A program made the position numbers and the translations under genes. A stretch of 64,000 nucleotides of DNA, from positions 1,426,001-1,490,000 of the forward strand of contig CP043652.1 of assembly GCA_014218215.1 (NCBI GenBank). The letters run 5' to 3'. The notes below the pieces were generated by a model, which saw only the letters and a list, made by a program, of their open reading frames with translations, was not told where the DNA came from and did no database searches. This DNA is from Geodermatophilaceae bacterium NBWT11 (GTDB lineage Bacteria; Actinomycetota; Actinomycetes; Mycobacteriales; Geodermatophilaceae). How positions within the stretch are numbered: the stretch's first letter is position 1; the number at the start of each line of letters is the position of its first letter. Shown here piece after piece: positions 25,985-34,869 of this stretch.

Positions 25985-26593
25985 TCAGTGGATGGTGTCG
26001 GTCTCCGCCGACACCGTGGTGTCGTCCCCGTGCCCGGTGCGGACGACGGTGTCGCCCGGCAGCGTCAGCAACCGCTCGCGGATGCTCGCCACGATGGTCG
26101 GGTGGTCGCTGAAGGACCGCCCGGTCGCGCCCGGCCCGCCGCAGAACAGGGTGTCGCCGGTGAAGACGGTGCCCAGCTCGGCGGCGTGCAGGCAGGTGCT
26201 GCCCGGGGAGTGCCCGGGGGTGTGCAGCGCGGTCAGCGTCGTCCCGGCGACGGTGAACGAGGTGCCCTCGACCAGGTCGTGGTCCGGGGTGGCCTCGGCG
26301 TGCACGACGTCCCACAGCATCCGGTCCTGGGGGTTGAACCAGATGTCGGCCCCGGTGGCCTCGCGCAGGGCCACCGCGGCGGTGATGTGGTCGTTGTGCC
26401 CGTGGGTGAGCACGATCGCGGTGACCGTGCGGCCGCCGATCGCCTCGAGGATCGGCACTGCGTCGTGCGGGGCGTCGACGACCAGCACCTCGCTGTCGTC
26501 ACCGACCAGCCAGACGTTGTTCTCGACGTCGAAGTCCTGCCCGTCGAGGCTGAACACGCCCGGGACGACGGTCTTGTCGATGCGCGCCGGCAT
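25985..26593 (-). CDS. MBL-fold hydrolase partner of mycothiol dehydrogenase
   Basis: 202 aa. Zinc motif THGHNDH near residue 62, with LHTPGHSPGS, FTGDTLFCGGPG and RTGHGDDT supplying further ligands, as in glyoxalase II-like enzymes. ATG 26593 overlaps the last base of mscR (TGATG). In mycobacteria and relatives an MBL protein also follows mscR and is thought to hydrolyse the S-formylmycothiol product. That role fits here but is inferred from context. Confidence 0.85.
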   Translation of the reverse strand: MPARIDKTVVPGVFSLDGQDFDVENNVWLVGDDSEVLVVDAPHDAVPILEAIGGRTVTAIVLTHGHNDHITAAVALREATGADIWFNPQDRMLWDVVHAEATPDHDLVEGTSFTVAGTTLTALHTPGHSPGSTCLHAAELGTVFTGDTLFCGGPGATGRSFSDHPTIVASIRERLLTLPGDTVVRTGHGDDTTVSAETDTIH

Positions 26594-27678
26594 CAGAACA
26601 CCACGACCGAACGCAGCACGTCGCCGTGGTGCATCTTCTCGAACGCGGCCTCGACGTCGCCGATCGCGATCGTCTCGGACACGAACGCGTCGAGGTCGAA
26701 GCGGCCCTGCAGGTACAGGTCGATGAGCATCGGGAAGTCGCGGCTGGGCAGGCAGTCGCCGTACCAGGAGGACTTGAGCGCACCGCCGCGGCCGAAGAGC
26801 TCGATCAGCGGGAAGGTGATCTCCATCGTCGGGTTGGGCACACCGACCAGGACGACGGTGCCGGCGAGGTCGCGGGCGTCGAAGGCCTGCTGGTAGACCG
26901 CCGGGTGCCCGACCGCGTCGATGGCGACGTCGACGCCGAACCCGCCGGTGAGCTCCTTGATGGCGGCGACAGGGTCGGTCTCCTTCGAGTTGACCGTGTG
27001 GGTGGCGCCCATGCCCGTGGCCCACTCGAGCTTGCGGTCGTCGAGGTCGACGGCGATGACCTTGGCGGCACCGGCGAGCCGGGCGCCGGCGATCGCAGCG
27101 TCACCGACACCGCCGCAGCCGAACACGGCCACGGTGTCGCCGCGGCCCACGCCGCCGGTGTTGATGGCGGCACCGACACCGGCCATCACGCCGCAGCCGA
27201 GCAGGCCGGCCGCGGTCGGGGAGGCGGCCGGGTCGACCTTGGTGCACTGCCCGGAGTGGACGAGGGTCTTCTCGGCGAACGCGCCGATGCCCAGCGCCGG
27301 GGACAGCGGGGTGCCGTCGGCCAGCGTCATCTTCTGCGTGGCGTTGTGGGTGTCGAAGCAGTACCAGGGCTTGCCCTTGGCGCACGCCCGGCACGTCCCG
27401 CAGACCGCCCGCCAGTTCAGGATCACGAAGTCGCCCACGGCGACGTTGTCCACCCCCTCGCCGACCGCGGAGACCACGCCGGCGGCCTCGTGGCCGAGCA
27501 GGAACGGGAACTCGTCGTTGATCCCGCCCTCGCGGTAGTGCAGGTCGGTGTGGCAGACCCCGCACGCCTGCACGTCCACGATCGCCTCACCCGGACCCGG
27601 GTCGGGGATCAGGATCGTCTCCAGCGAGACGGGGGCACCCTTGCTGAGGGCGACGACGCCCTGGACCTCGTACGGCAT
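26593..27678 (-). CDS. mscR: S-(hydroxymethyl)mycothiol dehydrogenase
   Basis: 361 aa zinc alcohol dehydrogenase that oxidises the formaldehyde-mycothiol adduct (and S-nitrosomycothiol) with NAD. Catalytic zinc ligands [15 protein letters not shown] and [10 protein letters not shown]; structural zinc [15 protein letters not shown]; Rossmann loop [14 protein letters not shown]. The [17 protein letters not shown] start and the [24 protein letters not shown] segment are characteristic of the mycothiol-specific class. ATG 27678 has TAGGCT 7 nt upstream. Shows that the organism makes mycothiol, consistent with an actinobacterium. Confidence 0.94.
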   Translation of the reverse strand: MPYEVQGVVALSKGAPVSLETILIPDPGPGEAIVDVQACGVCHTDLHYREGGINDEFPFLLGHEAAGVVSAVGEGVDNVAVGDFVILNWRAVCGTCRACAKGKPWYCFDTHNATQKMTLADGTPLSPALGIGAFAEKTLVHSGQCTKVDPAASPTAAGLLGCGVMAGVGAAINTGGVGRGDTVAVFGCGGVGDAAIAGARLAGAAKVIAVDLDDRKLEWATGMGATHTVNSKETDPVAAIKELTGGFGVDVAIDAVGHPAVYQQAFDARDLAGTVVLVGVPNPTMEITFPLIELFGRGGALKSSWYGDCLPSRDFPMLIDLYLQGRFDLDAFVSETIAIGDVEAAFEKMHHGDVLRSVVVF

Positions 27679-27685
27679 GCACCGG

Positions 27686-27691
27686 AGCCTA
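27686..27691 (-). promoter_or_regulatory. -10 hexamer of leaderless mscR
   Basis: Minus-strand TAGGCT, 7 nt before ATG 27678. Identical hexamer and spacing to the SseB promoter. Confidence 0.62.
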
Positions 27692-27888
27692 TGGGTGGGG
27701 TACGACAGGCGCTCCAGGGACGCCCCAGGTCACGATCCGGCGTCGACTTCGGCCCACACCCCTCCAGAGGGGCCTCCGGGCGCGCGATCGGTTGCACACC
27801 GCACTACCGTCAGCGACCGCATGGCCCGCGTCACACAGCGGGCCCCCAGCAGACCCCGGGGCACCGCCCCGGCACAGGAGGACCCTCG

Positions 27889-29295
27889 GTGGCTGTTCCC
27901 AGCTTCCTGGCGCGCGAGAAGACCGTCGCCAAGCCCGGCTTCAACCGGTGGCTCATCCCACCGGCAGCTCTCGCCGTGCACCTGTGCATCGGCCAGGCGT
28001 ACGCGACGAGCGTCTACAAGACCGCCCTGGTCGAGCACTTCGACGCGAGCCTGACCTCGATCGGCGTCGTCTTCTCGATCGCCATCGTGATGCTCGGCCT
28101 CTCCGCGGCCGTCTTCGGCACGTGGGTGGACCGCAACGGCCCCCGAGCCGCCATGTTCACCGCGGCCTGCTTCTGGTCCGTCGGCTTCCTGGTCGGCGCC
28201 GCCGGCATCGCCACGAACCAGCTCTGGCTGCTCTACCTGGGCTACGGCGTCCTGGGCGGCATCGGCCTGGGCATCGGGTACATCTCCCCGGTCTCCACGC
28301 TGATCAAGTGGTTCCCCGACCGCCCGGGCCTGGCCACCGGCATGGCGATCATGGGCTTCGGTGGCGGTGCGCTCATCGCCACCCCGCTCTCCCGCCAGCT
28401 GATGAGCCTGTACGACCCCGCCTACGACGGCACCGCGGCCACCGTGCCCAGTGGTGGCGCCGTGGCCGGGCTGTTCGTCACCCTCGGCCTGGTCTACCTC
28501 GTCTACATGATGGCCGGGGCGTTCATCGTGCGGGTGCCGGCCGAGGGCTGGAAGCCCGACGGTTTCGACCCCTCCACGGTCAAGCAGAAGTCGCTGGTCA
28601 CCACCGACAGCGTGTCCGCGGCCAACGCCATCAAGACGCGGCAGTTCTGGCTCCTGTGGGTGGTGCTCTTCTGCAACGTCACCGCGGGCATCGGCATCCT
28701 CGAGCAGGCCAGCCCGATGATCCAGGACTTCTTCCGCGAGGGAGACGCCTCCACGGTCGCCGCGGCTGCCGGCGCCGGCTTCGTCGGCCTGCTGTCGCTG
28801 TTCAACATGGCCGGCCGGTTCGTCTGGTCCTCGACCTCGGACAAGATCGGTCGCAAGCCGATCTACATGGTCTACCTCGGCGTCGGGCTGCTGCTCTACG
28901 TCGCCCTGGCCACCGTCGGCAGCTCGGCCACCTGGCTCTTCGTCGTCCTGGCCGCCGTCATCATCAGCTTCTACGGCGGTGGGTTCGCCACGATCCCGGC
29001 CTACCTGCGCGACCTGTTCGGCACCTACCAGGTCGGCGCCATCCACGGCCGGCTGCTCACCGCCTGGGCTGCGGCCGGCGTCGCCGGGCCGCTGATCGTC
29101 AACGGCGTGCTCGACACCCAGGGCACCCCCGGTGAGCTGGTCGCGGCCGACTACCGGATCGCCCTGTTCATCATGGTCGGCCTGCTCGCCGTCGGGTTCG
29201 TGGCCAACCTGCTCGTGACCCCGGTCGCCAGCAAGTGGCACGAGCCGAAGTCCGACACCACCCCCGCCACCCCGGAGAGGAGCGCCGCCCGATGA
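27889..29295 (+). CDS. OFA-family MFS transporter
   Basis: 468 aa with about twelve membrane segments. GTG 27889 follows AGGAGG (27875-27880), so the long upstream frame is shadow. MFS signature loops include GTWVDRNGPRAA between segments 2 and 3 and SSTSDKIGRKPIY in the second half; GIGYISPVSTLIKWFPDRPGLATG is typical of the oxalate/formate antiporter-like (OFA) group that moves small monocarboxylates. The next gene is a 45-residue partner overlapping by ATGA. Substrate unassigned. Confidence 0.88.
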   Translation: MAVPSFLAREKTVAKPGFNRWLIPPAALAVHLCIGQAYATSVYKTALVEHFDASLTSIGVVFSIAIVMLGLSAAVFGTWVDRNGPRAAMFTAACFWSVGFLVGAAGIATNQLWLLYLGYGVLGGIGLGIGYISPVSTLIKWFPDRPGLATGMAIMGFGGGALIATPLSRQLMSLYDPAYDGTAATVPSGGAVAGLFVTLGLVYLVYMMAGAFIVRVPAEGWKPDGFDPSTVKQKSLVTTDSVSAANAIKTRQFWLLWVVLFCNVTAGIGILEQASPMIQDFFREGDASTVAAAAGAGFVGLLSLFNMAGRFVWSSTSDKIGRKPIYMVYLGVGLLLYVALATVGSSATWLFVVLAAVIISFYGGGFATIPAYLRDLFGTYQVGAIHGRLLTAWAAAGVAGPLIVNGVLDTQGTPGELVAADYRIALFIMVGLLAVGFVANLLVTPVASKWHEPKSDTTPATPERSAAR

Positions 29296-29429
29296 GCACC
29301 CCCCAGCGCACGCAGTCGTCCACCCCGACCCTGCTGATCGTCGTCGCCTGGCTGCTGGTCAGCATCCCGCTGGCCTACGGCCTGGTCCGCACGATCATCA
29401 CCGCGGCCCCGCTGTTCACCGGCGGCTGA
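29292..29429 (+). CDS. MFS transporter small subunit (single-span)
   Basis: 45 aa: a polar N-terminus, one membrane helix (LLIVVAWLLVSIPLAYGLVRTI) and a short tail. ATG overlaps the transporter stop by ATGA, so it is made together with it. Very small single-span proteins after OFA-type MFS genes are recurrent in Actinobacteria and are thought to be accessory subunits; experimental evidence is not known to me. Easily missed by gene callers. Confidence 0.82.
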   Translation: MSTPQRTQSSTPTLLIVVAWLLVSIPLAYGLVRTIITAAPLFTGG

Positions 29430-29449
29430 CCCGCCCCGCAGCGCGACCC

Positions 29450-29483
29450 GACGCCCCGTCCACCCTGAGGTGGGCGGGGCGTC
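29450..29483 (+). terminator. Hairpin terminator after MFS operon
   Basis: 15-bp stem (GACGCCCCGTCCACC against GGTGGGCGGGGCGTC, one G-T pair) with loop CTGA, 20 bases after the small-subunit stop. Confidence 0.85.
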
Positions 29484-29501
29484 GTCGTCCCCGTGCTCGC
29501 C

Positions 29502-29579
29502 CCACCCCCAGGCAGGGGAAGCCCCGCACACACCCGGGAAGCTCACACCCGGGTGCAGGGCTTCCCCTGCCTGGGGTGG
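29502..29579. repeat. Long inverted repeat between convergent genes
   Basis: Arms 29502-29524 and 29558-29579 pair over 22 bp with a single bulged C; the core CAGGCAGGGGAAGCCC is perfect. The 33-base interior holds a second pairing, ACCCGGG with CCCGGGT. It lies just downstream of the MFS terminator and just upstream of the SCP-domain stop. It may terminate the purL operon from the other side or be a dispersed palindromic element; no second copy occurs in the window. Confidence 0.7.
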
Positions 29580-29590
29580 CGGGGTGAGCG

Positions 29591-29989
29591 CTAGCCGGGC
29601 GGGCCGCTGCGGAAGGGGCGCAGGGGCAGGACCGCCGCCAGGTCTGCCCGGTTGCCGCTGGCCGCCACCTTGCCCGCCGCCACCGCGTCGCCCCAGCTCT
29701 GCAGGCCGCTCACCAGGCGCAGCCACGTCGCCGCGTCGGTCTCGACGACGTTGGGCGGGGTGCCACGGGTGTGCCGCGGGCCCTCGATGCACTGGACGGC
29801 GACGTGCGGGGGCACCCGCACCTCCACCGAGCGGCCGGGCACCTGCTGGGCCAGCCAGCGTGCCGTCGTCTTCACCGCGGCGCCCAGCACCGCACGCGCC
29901 GGCTGCTCGGCCTCCCCCCGCAGCCAGGGCAGGCAGGGGGCGAGGGCGTCGCGGAGCGCCTCGGCGGGGATCGGCGGCATGCCGGCCAT
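29591..29989 (-). CDS. Sterol carrier (SCP_3-like) domain protein
   Basis: 132 aa. [15 protein letters not shown], a conserved Trp-rich helix, [16 protein letters not shown] and [21 protein letters not shown] match the bacterial sterol-carrier-like domain that sits after purL in many Actinobacteria. ATG 29989 overlaps the purL stop (TGATG). Its role is unknown; co-translation with a purine enzyme is conserved but unexplained. Confidence 0.82.
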   Translation of the reverse strand: MAGMPPIPAEALRDALAPCLPWLRGEAEQPARAVLGAAVKTTARWLAQQVPGRSVEVRVPPHVAVQCIEGPRHTRGTPPNVVETDAATWLRLVSGLQSWGDAVAAGKVAASGNRADLAAVLPLRPFRSGPPG

Positions 29990-32259
29990 CAGCTGGTCGG
30001 GACCGCCCCGGTGGGGACGGCGCCGACGGTCGCCTCGGGGGTGTCGAACAGCGCGGGAAGCGTGGTCGACCAGGCGGTGCGCAGCTCGGCGAGCGGCAGC
30101 TCCAGCAGACCGTCGACGACGAGCGCCTCGCCACCCGTGGTGCCCAGCTCGACCGCCGGGACGCCGCGGCCGCGGGCGGCGGCCAGGACGGTCGCCGGGT
30201 CCGAGGTGCTGACGACGGCGCGGGCCACCGACTCCCCGAACAGCGCGGCCGTCGGGTCGCCCTGGACCGACACCGTGGCGCCGACGCCGTACCGCAGCGC
30301 CGACTCGGTCAGCGCCTGCGCCAGGCCGCCGTCGGAGAGGTCGTGCGCGGAGCTGACCAGGTCGTCGGCGGCGAGGTCGGCGAGCAGCTCGCCCAGCGCA
30401 CGCTCGGCGTCCAGGTCCAGCCGCGGGGGGAGCCCCCCGAGGTGGCCGTGCACGACCGAGGCCCAGGCCGAGCCGCCGAACTCCGCGGCCGAGGTGCCGA
30501 GCAGCACCAGGGTCTCCTCCGCGGCCCTCCAGCCACCGGACACCCGGGTGCGGACGTCGTCGTGCACGCCCAGCACGCCGATCACCGGCGTCGGGTTGAT
30601 CGGCACGTCGCCGGTCTGGTTGTAGAGGCTCACGTTGCCGCCGGTCACCGGCAGACCCAGGGCGCGGCAGCCGTCGGCCAGGCCTCGGACGGCCTCGGCG
30701 AACTGCCACATGACCTCGGGCTCCTCGGGCGAGCCGAAGTTCAGGCAGTTGGTGACGGCCAGCGGGACGGCGCCGGAGACGGCGACGTTGCGGTAGGCCT
30801 CGGCCAGGTTGAGCTGGGCGCCGGTGTAGGGGTCCAGGCGGGCGAACCGGGCGTTGCCGTCCAGCGCGAGGGCGATGCCCCGGTGGGTGGTCTCGTCGAT
30901 CCGGACGACGCCGGCGTCCTCGGGCTGGGCGAGCACGGTGTTGCCCTGCACGTAGCGGTCGTACTGCTCGGTGACCCAGGACTTGTCCGCGCCGTCCGGG
31001 CTGGACACGACCGCGAGCCAGTCGGCGCGCAGGTCGGTCGACGTCGCCGGCGGCAGGTCGGCCTGCAGCGCGTCCAGGTCGGCCGGGCGGGCCATCGGGC
31101 GGTCGTAGACCGGGCCGTCGAGGGCCACGGTGCGCGGGGGGACGTCGACGATCTGCTCGCCGTGCCAGCCGACGGTGAGCCGGTCGCCGTCGGTGACCTC
31201 ACCGATGACGGTGGCCAGCACGTCCCACTTGACGCAGACGGCGAGGAACTGCTCGACCTTGGCGGGCTCCACGATCGCGCACATGCGCTCCTGGGACTCG
31301 CTCATCAGGATCTCGGCGGCGGTCAGCGTGGAGTCGCGCAGCGGGACGGTCTCCAGGTCGACGTGCATGCCCCCGGAGCCGGCCGCGGCGAGCTCGCTGG
31401 TGGCGCAGGACAACCCGGCGCCGCCGAGGTCCTGGATCCCGGTGACGAGGTCGGCGGCGAAGATCTCCAGGCACGCCTCGATGAGCAGCTTCTCGGTGAA
31501 CGGGTCGCCCACCTGGACGGCCGGGCGCTTGGCCGGGCCGTCGGCGTCGAAGGTCTCGCTGGCCAGCACCGAGACCCCGCCGATGCCGTCGCCGCCGGTG
31601 CGGGCACCGAAGAGCACGACCTTGTTGCCCACGCCCTCGGCCTTGGCCAGCCGGACGTCCTCGTGCCGCATGACGCCGACGCACAGCGCGTTGACCAGCG
31701 GGTTGCCGGCGTAGCAGTCGTCGAAGAGCAGCTCGCCGCCGATGTTGGGCAGGCCCAGGCAGTTGCCGTAGCCGCCCACGCCGGCGACGACGCCGGGCAG
31801 CACCCGTGCGGTGTCGGGGGCGTCGGCGCGGCCGAAGCGCAGGGAGTCCATGACAGCGACCGGGCGGGCACCCATGGTGAGGATGTCGCGGACGATGCCG
31901 CCGACCCCGGTGGCCGCGCCCTGGTAGGGCTCGACGTAGCTGGGGTGGTTGTGCGACTCGACCTTGAAGGTCACCGCGTACCCGTCGCCGACGTCGACGA
32001 CGCCGGCGTTCTCCCCCATGCCGACCAGCAGCGCCTCGGACCGCGGCAGGTCCCCGAAGGTGCGCAGGTGGACCTTGGAGGACTTGTAGGAGCAGTGCTC
32101 GCTCCACATGACCGAGTACATCGCCAGCTCGGCGGTGGTCGGGCGGCGCCCGAGGATCTCCCGGATCCGGGCGTACTCCTCCTCGCGCAGGCCCAGCTCG
32201 CGCCAGGGCTGCTCCTCGTCGGGGGTCTCCCCGGCGCGGGTGACGGTGTCGACGGTCAT
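29989..32259 (-). CDS. purL: FGAM synthase, large subunit
   Basis: 756 aa, the small-type PurL that works with PurQ and PurS to convert FGAR to FGAM with ATP and glutamine-derived ammonia. Motifs include [16 protein letters not shown] near residue 50, the magnesium/ATP region [34 protein letters not shown], and [13 protein letters not shown] in the second half. ATG 32259 overlaps purQ (ATGA). The PurS-PurQ-PurL three-protein form is complete here. Confidence 0.97.
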   Translation of the reverse strand: MTVDTVTRAGETPDEEQPWRELGLREEEYARIREILGRRPTTAELAMYSVMWSEHCSYKSSKVHLRTFGDLPRSEALLVGMGENAGVVDVGDGYAVTFKVESHNHPSYVEPYQGAATGVGGIVRDILTMGARPVAVMDSLRFGRADAPDTARVLPGVVAGVGGYGNCLGLPNIGGELLFDDCYAGNPLVNALCVGVMRHEDVRLAKAEGVGNKVVLFGARTGGDGIGGVSVLASETFDADGPAKRPAVQVGDPFTEKLLIEACLEIFAADLVTGIQDLGGAGLSCATSELAAAGSGGMHVDLETVPLRDSTLTAAEILMSESQERMCAIVEPAKVEQFLAVCVKWDVLATVIGEVTDGDRLTVGWHGEQIVDVPPRTVALDGPVYDRPMARPADLDALQADLPPATSTDLRADWLAVVSSPDGADKSWVTEQYDRYVQGNTVLAQPEDAGVVRIDETTHRGIALALDGNARFARLDPYTGAQLNLAEAYRNVAVSGAVPLAVTNCLNFGSPEEPEVMWQFAEAVRGLADGCRALGLPVTGGNVSLYNQTGDVPINPTPVIGVLGVHDDVRTRVSGGWRAAEETLVLLGTSAAEFGGSAWASVVHGHLGGLPPRLDLDAERALGELLADLAADDLVSSAHDLSDGGLAQALTESALRYGVGATVSVQGDPTAALFGESVARAVVSTSDPATVLAAARGRGVPAVELGTTGGEALVVDGLLELPLAELRTAWSTTLPALFDTPEATVGAVPTGAVPTS

Positions 32260-32927
32260 GCGGCGAGTGCTCCCTGGAGGACCGAGGTGAAGAAGCCCAG
32301 GCCGTCGGTCGAGGGTCCGGTGAGGTCCTCGACGGCGTGCTCGGGGTGGGGCATGAGGCCGACGACGCGACCGTCGGCGCTGGTCACGCCGGCGATGTCG
32401 CGGGAACTCCCGTTGGGGTTGCCGCCGGTGTACCGGACGACGACTCGACCCTCGCCCTCGAGCCGGTCGAGGTCGGCGTCGGCGCCGACGTAGCGGCCCT
32501 CACCGTTCTTGACCGGGACGACGATGGTCTGGCCCTGCTCGTAGGACGAGGTCCACGCGGTGTCCGCGCGCTCGACGAGCAGGCCCTGGTCGCGGTTGCG
32601 GAAGTGCAGGTGGCTGTTGCGGGTGAGCGCGCCGGGCAGCAGGCCGGCCTCGCACAGCACCTGGAAGCCGTTGCAGATGCCGAGCACGGGCAGACCCTGG
32701 CGGGCACGGTCGACGACGGTCCGCATCATCGGGGCCCGGGCGGCGATGGCGCCGGCGCGCAGGTAGTCCCCGTAGGAGAAGCCCCCGGGCAGGACGACGG
32801 CGTCGACCCCGGCCAGGTCGTCGTCGGCGTGCCAGAGAGCGACGGCCTCGCCGCCGGCCAGGCGGACTGCGCGGGCGGCGTCGACGTCGTCCAGCGAGCC
32901 CGGGAAGGTGATGACACCGATCCGCAT
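32256..32927 (-). CDS. purQ: FGAM synthase, glutaminase subunit
   Basis: 223 aa class I glutamine amidotransferase supplying ammonia to PurL. Catalytic triad visible: nucleophile Cys in [10 protein letters not shown] near residue 88, and His/Glu in MPHPEHAVE near 196-200. The [16 protein letters not shown] oxyanion segment is typical. It starts two bases after purS ends and overlaps purL by ATGA. Confidence 0.97.
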   Translation of the reverse strand: MRIGVITFPGSLDDVDAARAVRLAGGEAVALWHADDDLAGVDAVVLPGGFSYGDYLRAGAIAARAPMMRTVVDRARQGLPVLGICNGFQVLCEAGLLPGALTRNSHLHFRNRDQGLLVERADTAWTSSYEQGQTIVVPVKNGEGRYVGADADLDRLEGEGRVVVRYTGGNPNGSSRDIAGVTSADGRVVGLMPHPEHAVEDLTGPSTDGLGFFTSVLQGALAA

Positions 32928-32929
32928 GC

Positions 32930-33178
32930 TCAGGACCCCGGCTGGGTCTCGAGGTGGAGCTCGACGTCCTCGATGACGGGGTTGGCGAGCAGGGTCTCGG
33001 CGATCTGACGGAGCTCGGCCTCGTCGGGGGTGCCCTCGACGTCGAGGACGAAGTGCTTGCCCTGCCGGACGCCGGTCACCCCGCTGTGGCCCAATCGGCC
33101 CAGGGCGCCGAGGACGGCCTGCCCCTGGGGGTCGGAGATCTCTGGCTTCAGGACGACGTCGACCACCACGCGAGGCAC
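32930..33178 (-). CDS. purS: FGAM synthase, PurS subunit
   Basis: 82 aa. Small alpha/beta protein that bridges PurL and PurQ and helps ammonia channel between them. [22 protein letters not shown] and [10 protein letters not shown] are characteristic. GTG 33178 has TACCCT ending 7 nt upstream and no Shine-Dalgarno. First gene of the operon purS-purQ-purL-SCP. Confidence 0.95.
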   Translation of the reverse strand: MPRVVVDVVLKPEISDPQGQAVLGALGRLGHSGVTGVRQGKHFVLDVEGTPDEAELRQIAETLLANPVIEDVELHLETQPGS

Positions 33179-33185
33179 GGCGCCG

Positions 33186-33191
33186 AGGGTA
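33186..33191 (-). promoter_or_regulatory. -10 hexamer of leaderless purS operon
   Basis: Minus-strand GGTACCCTCG, 7 nt before the GTG. The start codon context GTGCCTCGCG is also shared with purF, so the two promoters match over about 20 of 24 positions. Confidence 0.66.
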
Positions 33192-33343
33192 CCGGGGCCC
33201 GGAGTGCCCCTCGGACGCTCGCTGTCCTCACCCCGACGAGTCAGGTCCCCCGATCAGGTAGTTCCGGAACAGAGACTGCCGATAGTTCACTCAGTGGAGC
33301 CGGACGGACACGTTCCGGTACCTCCTCGTGAAGTGGACCGTCC

Positions 33344-33811
33344 GTGAACAAGCGCAAGCGCTCCGGCCTGCTGGCCCTGCTCCTCGTCGGCATGCTCGGT
33401 GGGGGCATCGCCTTCGCGGCGTGGTTGACCAACGGGACCGGCTTCCTGGGTGGCCGCGCGGGAGACGCCCAGCAGTTCCTCGTCATCGCGACCACCCCCG
33501 CCACCGACCTGCTGTACCCGGGCGGCACGGGCATCCTCACGGGCACCATCACGAACCCCAACGACTACCCGGTCCAGGTGCAGTCGGTCACCCTCGGGGC
33601 CATCACCACCAGCAACCCCGGCTGCGACGCCTCGAACGTCTCCTTCCCCACCGTCACCCTCACGGGCCTGACCGTGGTGGCGCCGGCGGACTCCGCGGGC
33701 ACCGTGCTCGCGCTGCCGAACGCGATCGCCATGGACGCCGATGCCGCGGACGAGTGCAAGAACGTGACCTTCACCGTCGCCGTCACCGCCACCGGGACCT
33801 CGGTCCCCTGA
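33344..33811 (+). CDS. Small secreted protein, AAW trio member 1
   Basis: 155 aa. Basic N-terminus (MNKRKR), hydrophobic core and an AFAAW junction at residues 23-27, followed by a beta-rich Thr/Val domain containing LTGTITNPNDYPVQVQSVTLG and a single disulfide-capable Cys pair (NPGCD, DECKN). The fold looks immunoglobulin-like. The Gly-rich core before AAW resembles SipW-type signal peptides of TasA-like fibre proteins, but no sipW is in the window. GTG 33344 has only a weak ribosome binding site. The stop overlaps the next start (TGATG). Confidence 0.72.
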   Translation: MNKRKRSGLLALLLVGMLGGGIAFAAWLTNGTGFLGGRAGDAQQFLVIATTPATDLLYPGGTGILTGTITNPNDYPVQVQSVTLGAITTSNPGCDASNVSFPTVTLTGLTVVAPADSAGTVLALPNAIAMDADAADECKNVTFTVAVTATGTSVP

Positions 33812-34332
33812 TGACCACGACGACCCTGCGACGGTTCCGGCACACCGCCCGCCGACGGCTGCTCGTCGTGGTGGCGGCCGCGGCGGTGCTCCTGGGCGGC
33901 GGCGTGGCGTGGGCCGCGTGGACCGCGACCGGCACCGGCACCGCTGCTGCACAGGCGGTCACCGCCACCGTCGCGGCAGTCACCCCGGGCACCCCGACCG
34001 CCTCGCTCTACCCGCGACCCACGGCCGGGTACCCCACGACCGGACCGGGCTCGATCGTGTTCACCGTCAACAACCCGAACCCGTACTCGGTCACCTACAA
34101 CGCCATCGCCCTGGGCGCCGTCACGTCCGGGAACGAGGGCGCGTGTCCCGCGGTCAACGTCGTGCCGGCCACGCCGACGCCCACGGTGTCGATCACGGTG
34201 GCGCCGAACGCGACGTCGACGTTGCAGACCGTGCCCGCCGCCCTGTCCATGCTGCAGTCGGCGCCCAATGGGTGCCAGGGGGTGACCTTCACCGTCGCGG
34301 TGACGCTGACCGGCACCTCCGTGCCCGCCTGA
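33811..34332 (+). CDS. Small secreted protein, AAW trio member 2
   Basis: 173 aa paralogue of the preceding gene. A longer basic N-region and hydrophobic core are followed by AWAAW at residues 33-37. The mature part repeats the same features: IVFTVNNPNPYSVTYNAIALGAVTS, one Cys pair (GACPA, NGCQG) and the closing VTFTVAVTLTGTSVP, which matches the C-terminus of member 1 (VTFTVAVTATGTSVP) almost exactly. ATG 33811 overlaps the previous stop. Probably exported and perhaps assembled with member 1. Confidence 0.75.
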   Translation: MTTTTLRRFRHTARRRLLVVVAAAAVLLGGGVAWAAWTATGTGTAAAQAVTATVAAVTPGTPTASLYPRPTAGYPTTGPGSIVFTVNNPNPYSVTYNAIALGAVTSGNEGACPAVNVVPATPTPTVSITVAPNATSTLQTVPAALSMLQSAPNGCQGVTFTVAVTLTGTSVPA

Positions 34333-34336
34333 GCCC

Positions 34337-34771
34337 GTGGAGGTCACCCGCGTCGTCCGGCGAGGCCTGACCTCCCTCGCCGTCGCCGTCGTGGTCCTCG
34401 GAGGGCTGGCGACCACCCCACCTGCCCGAGCGGCGTGGTCGGCTGCCACCACTCCGGGACCGGCAGCCAGCGCCTCCGTCACCCTCACCGCCCCGACCGG
34501 CCTGACCGTCGCCCGGAACAACGGGGTCCTGAGTTCGACGGTGACGGTGTCCTGGAACGCCGTCCTGGTGGACGGCACACCGGTGCCCGGCTACCGGGTC
34601 GTCCTGGGCGGGAGCGGGGTCACGCTGCCGACGACCCGCGGGTGCACGACCACGGTGACCACGACCAGCTGCACCGACGTCTTCGCCCTCAACCTCCTCG
34701 CCCAGTACACGTACGAGGTGCGCGCGGTCGTCAACAACTGGACCGGGCCACCCAGCACGGGCTCCGCGTGA
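34337..34771 (+). CDS. Small secreted fibronectin-III-like protein, AAW trio member 3
   Basis: 144 aa. Signal peptide ends at PARAAW (residues 29-34). The mature protein looks like one fibronectin type III domain: APTGLTVAR at the start, TVTVSWNAVLVDGTPVPGYRVV in the middle with the conserved Trp, and YTYEVRAVVNNWTGPPS at the end. Cys pair in RGCTT and TSCTD. Starts 4 bases after the preceding stop with no ribosome binding site, so probably coupled. Extracellular binding or structural role inferred. Confidence 0.72.
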   Translation: MEVTRVVRRGLTSLAVAVVVLGGLATTPPARAAWSAATTPGPAASASVTLTAPTGLTVARNNGVLSSTVTVSWNAVLVDGTPVPGYRVVLGGSGVTLPTTRGCTTTVTTTSCTDVFALNLLAQYTYEVRAVVNNWTGPPSTGSA

Positions 34772-34869
34772 CCGCAGGTGCCGTTCGAGGCGATTCCGTC
34801 CGGCCTCCGGCCGATACCGGCAGCAGACCCGTGCCGTTCGGCGCACGGCGGCCGACGACAGGAGCAGCC

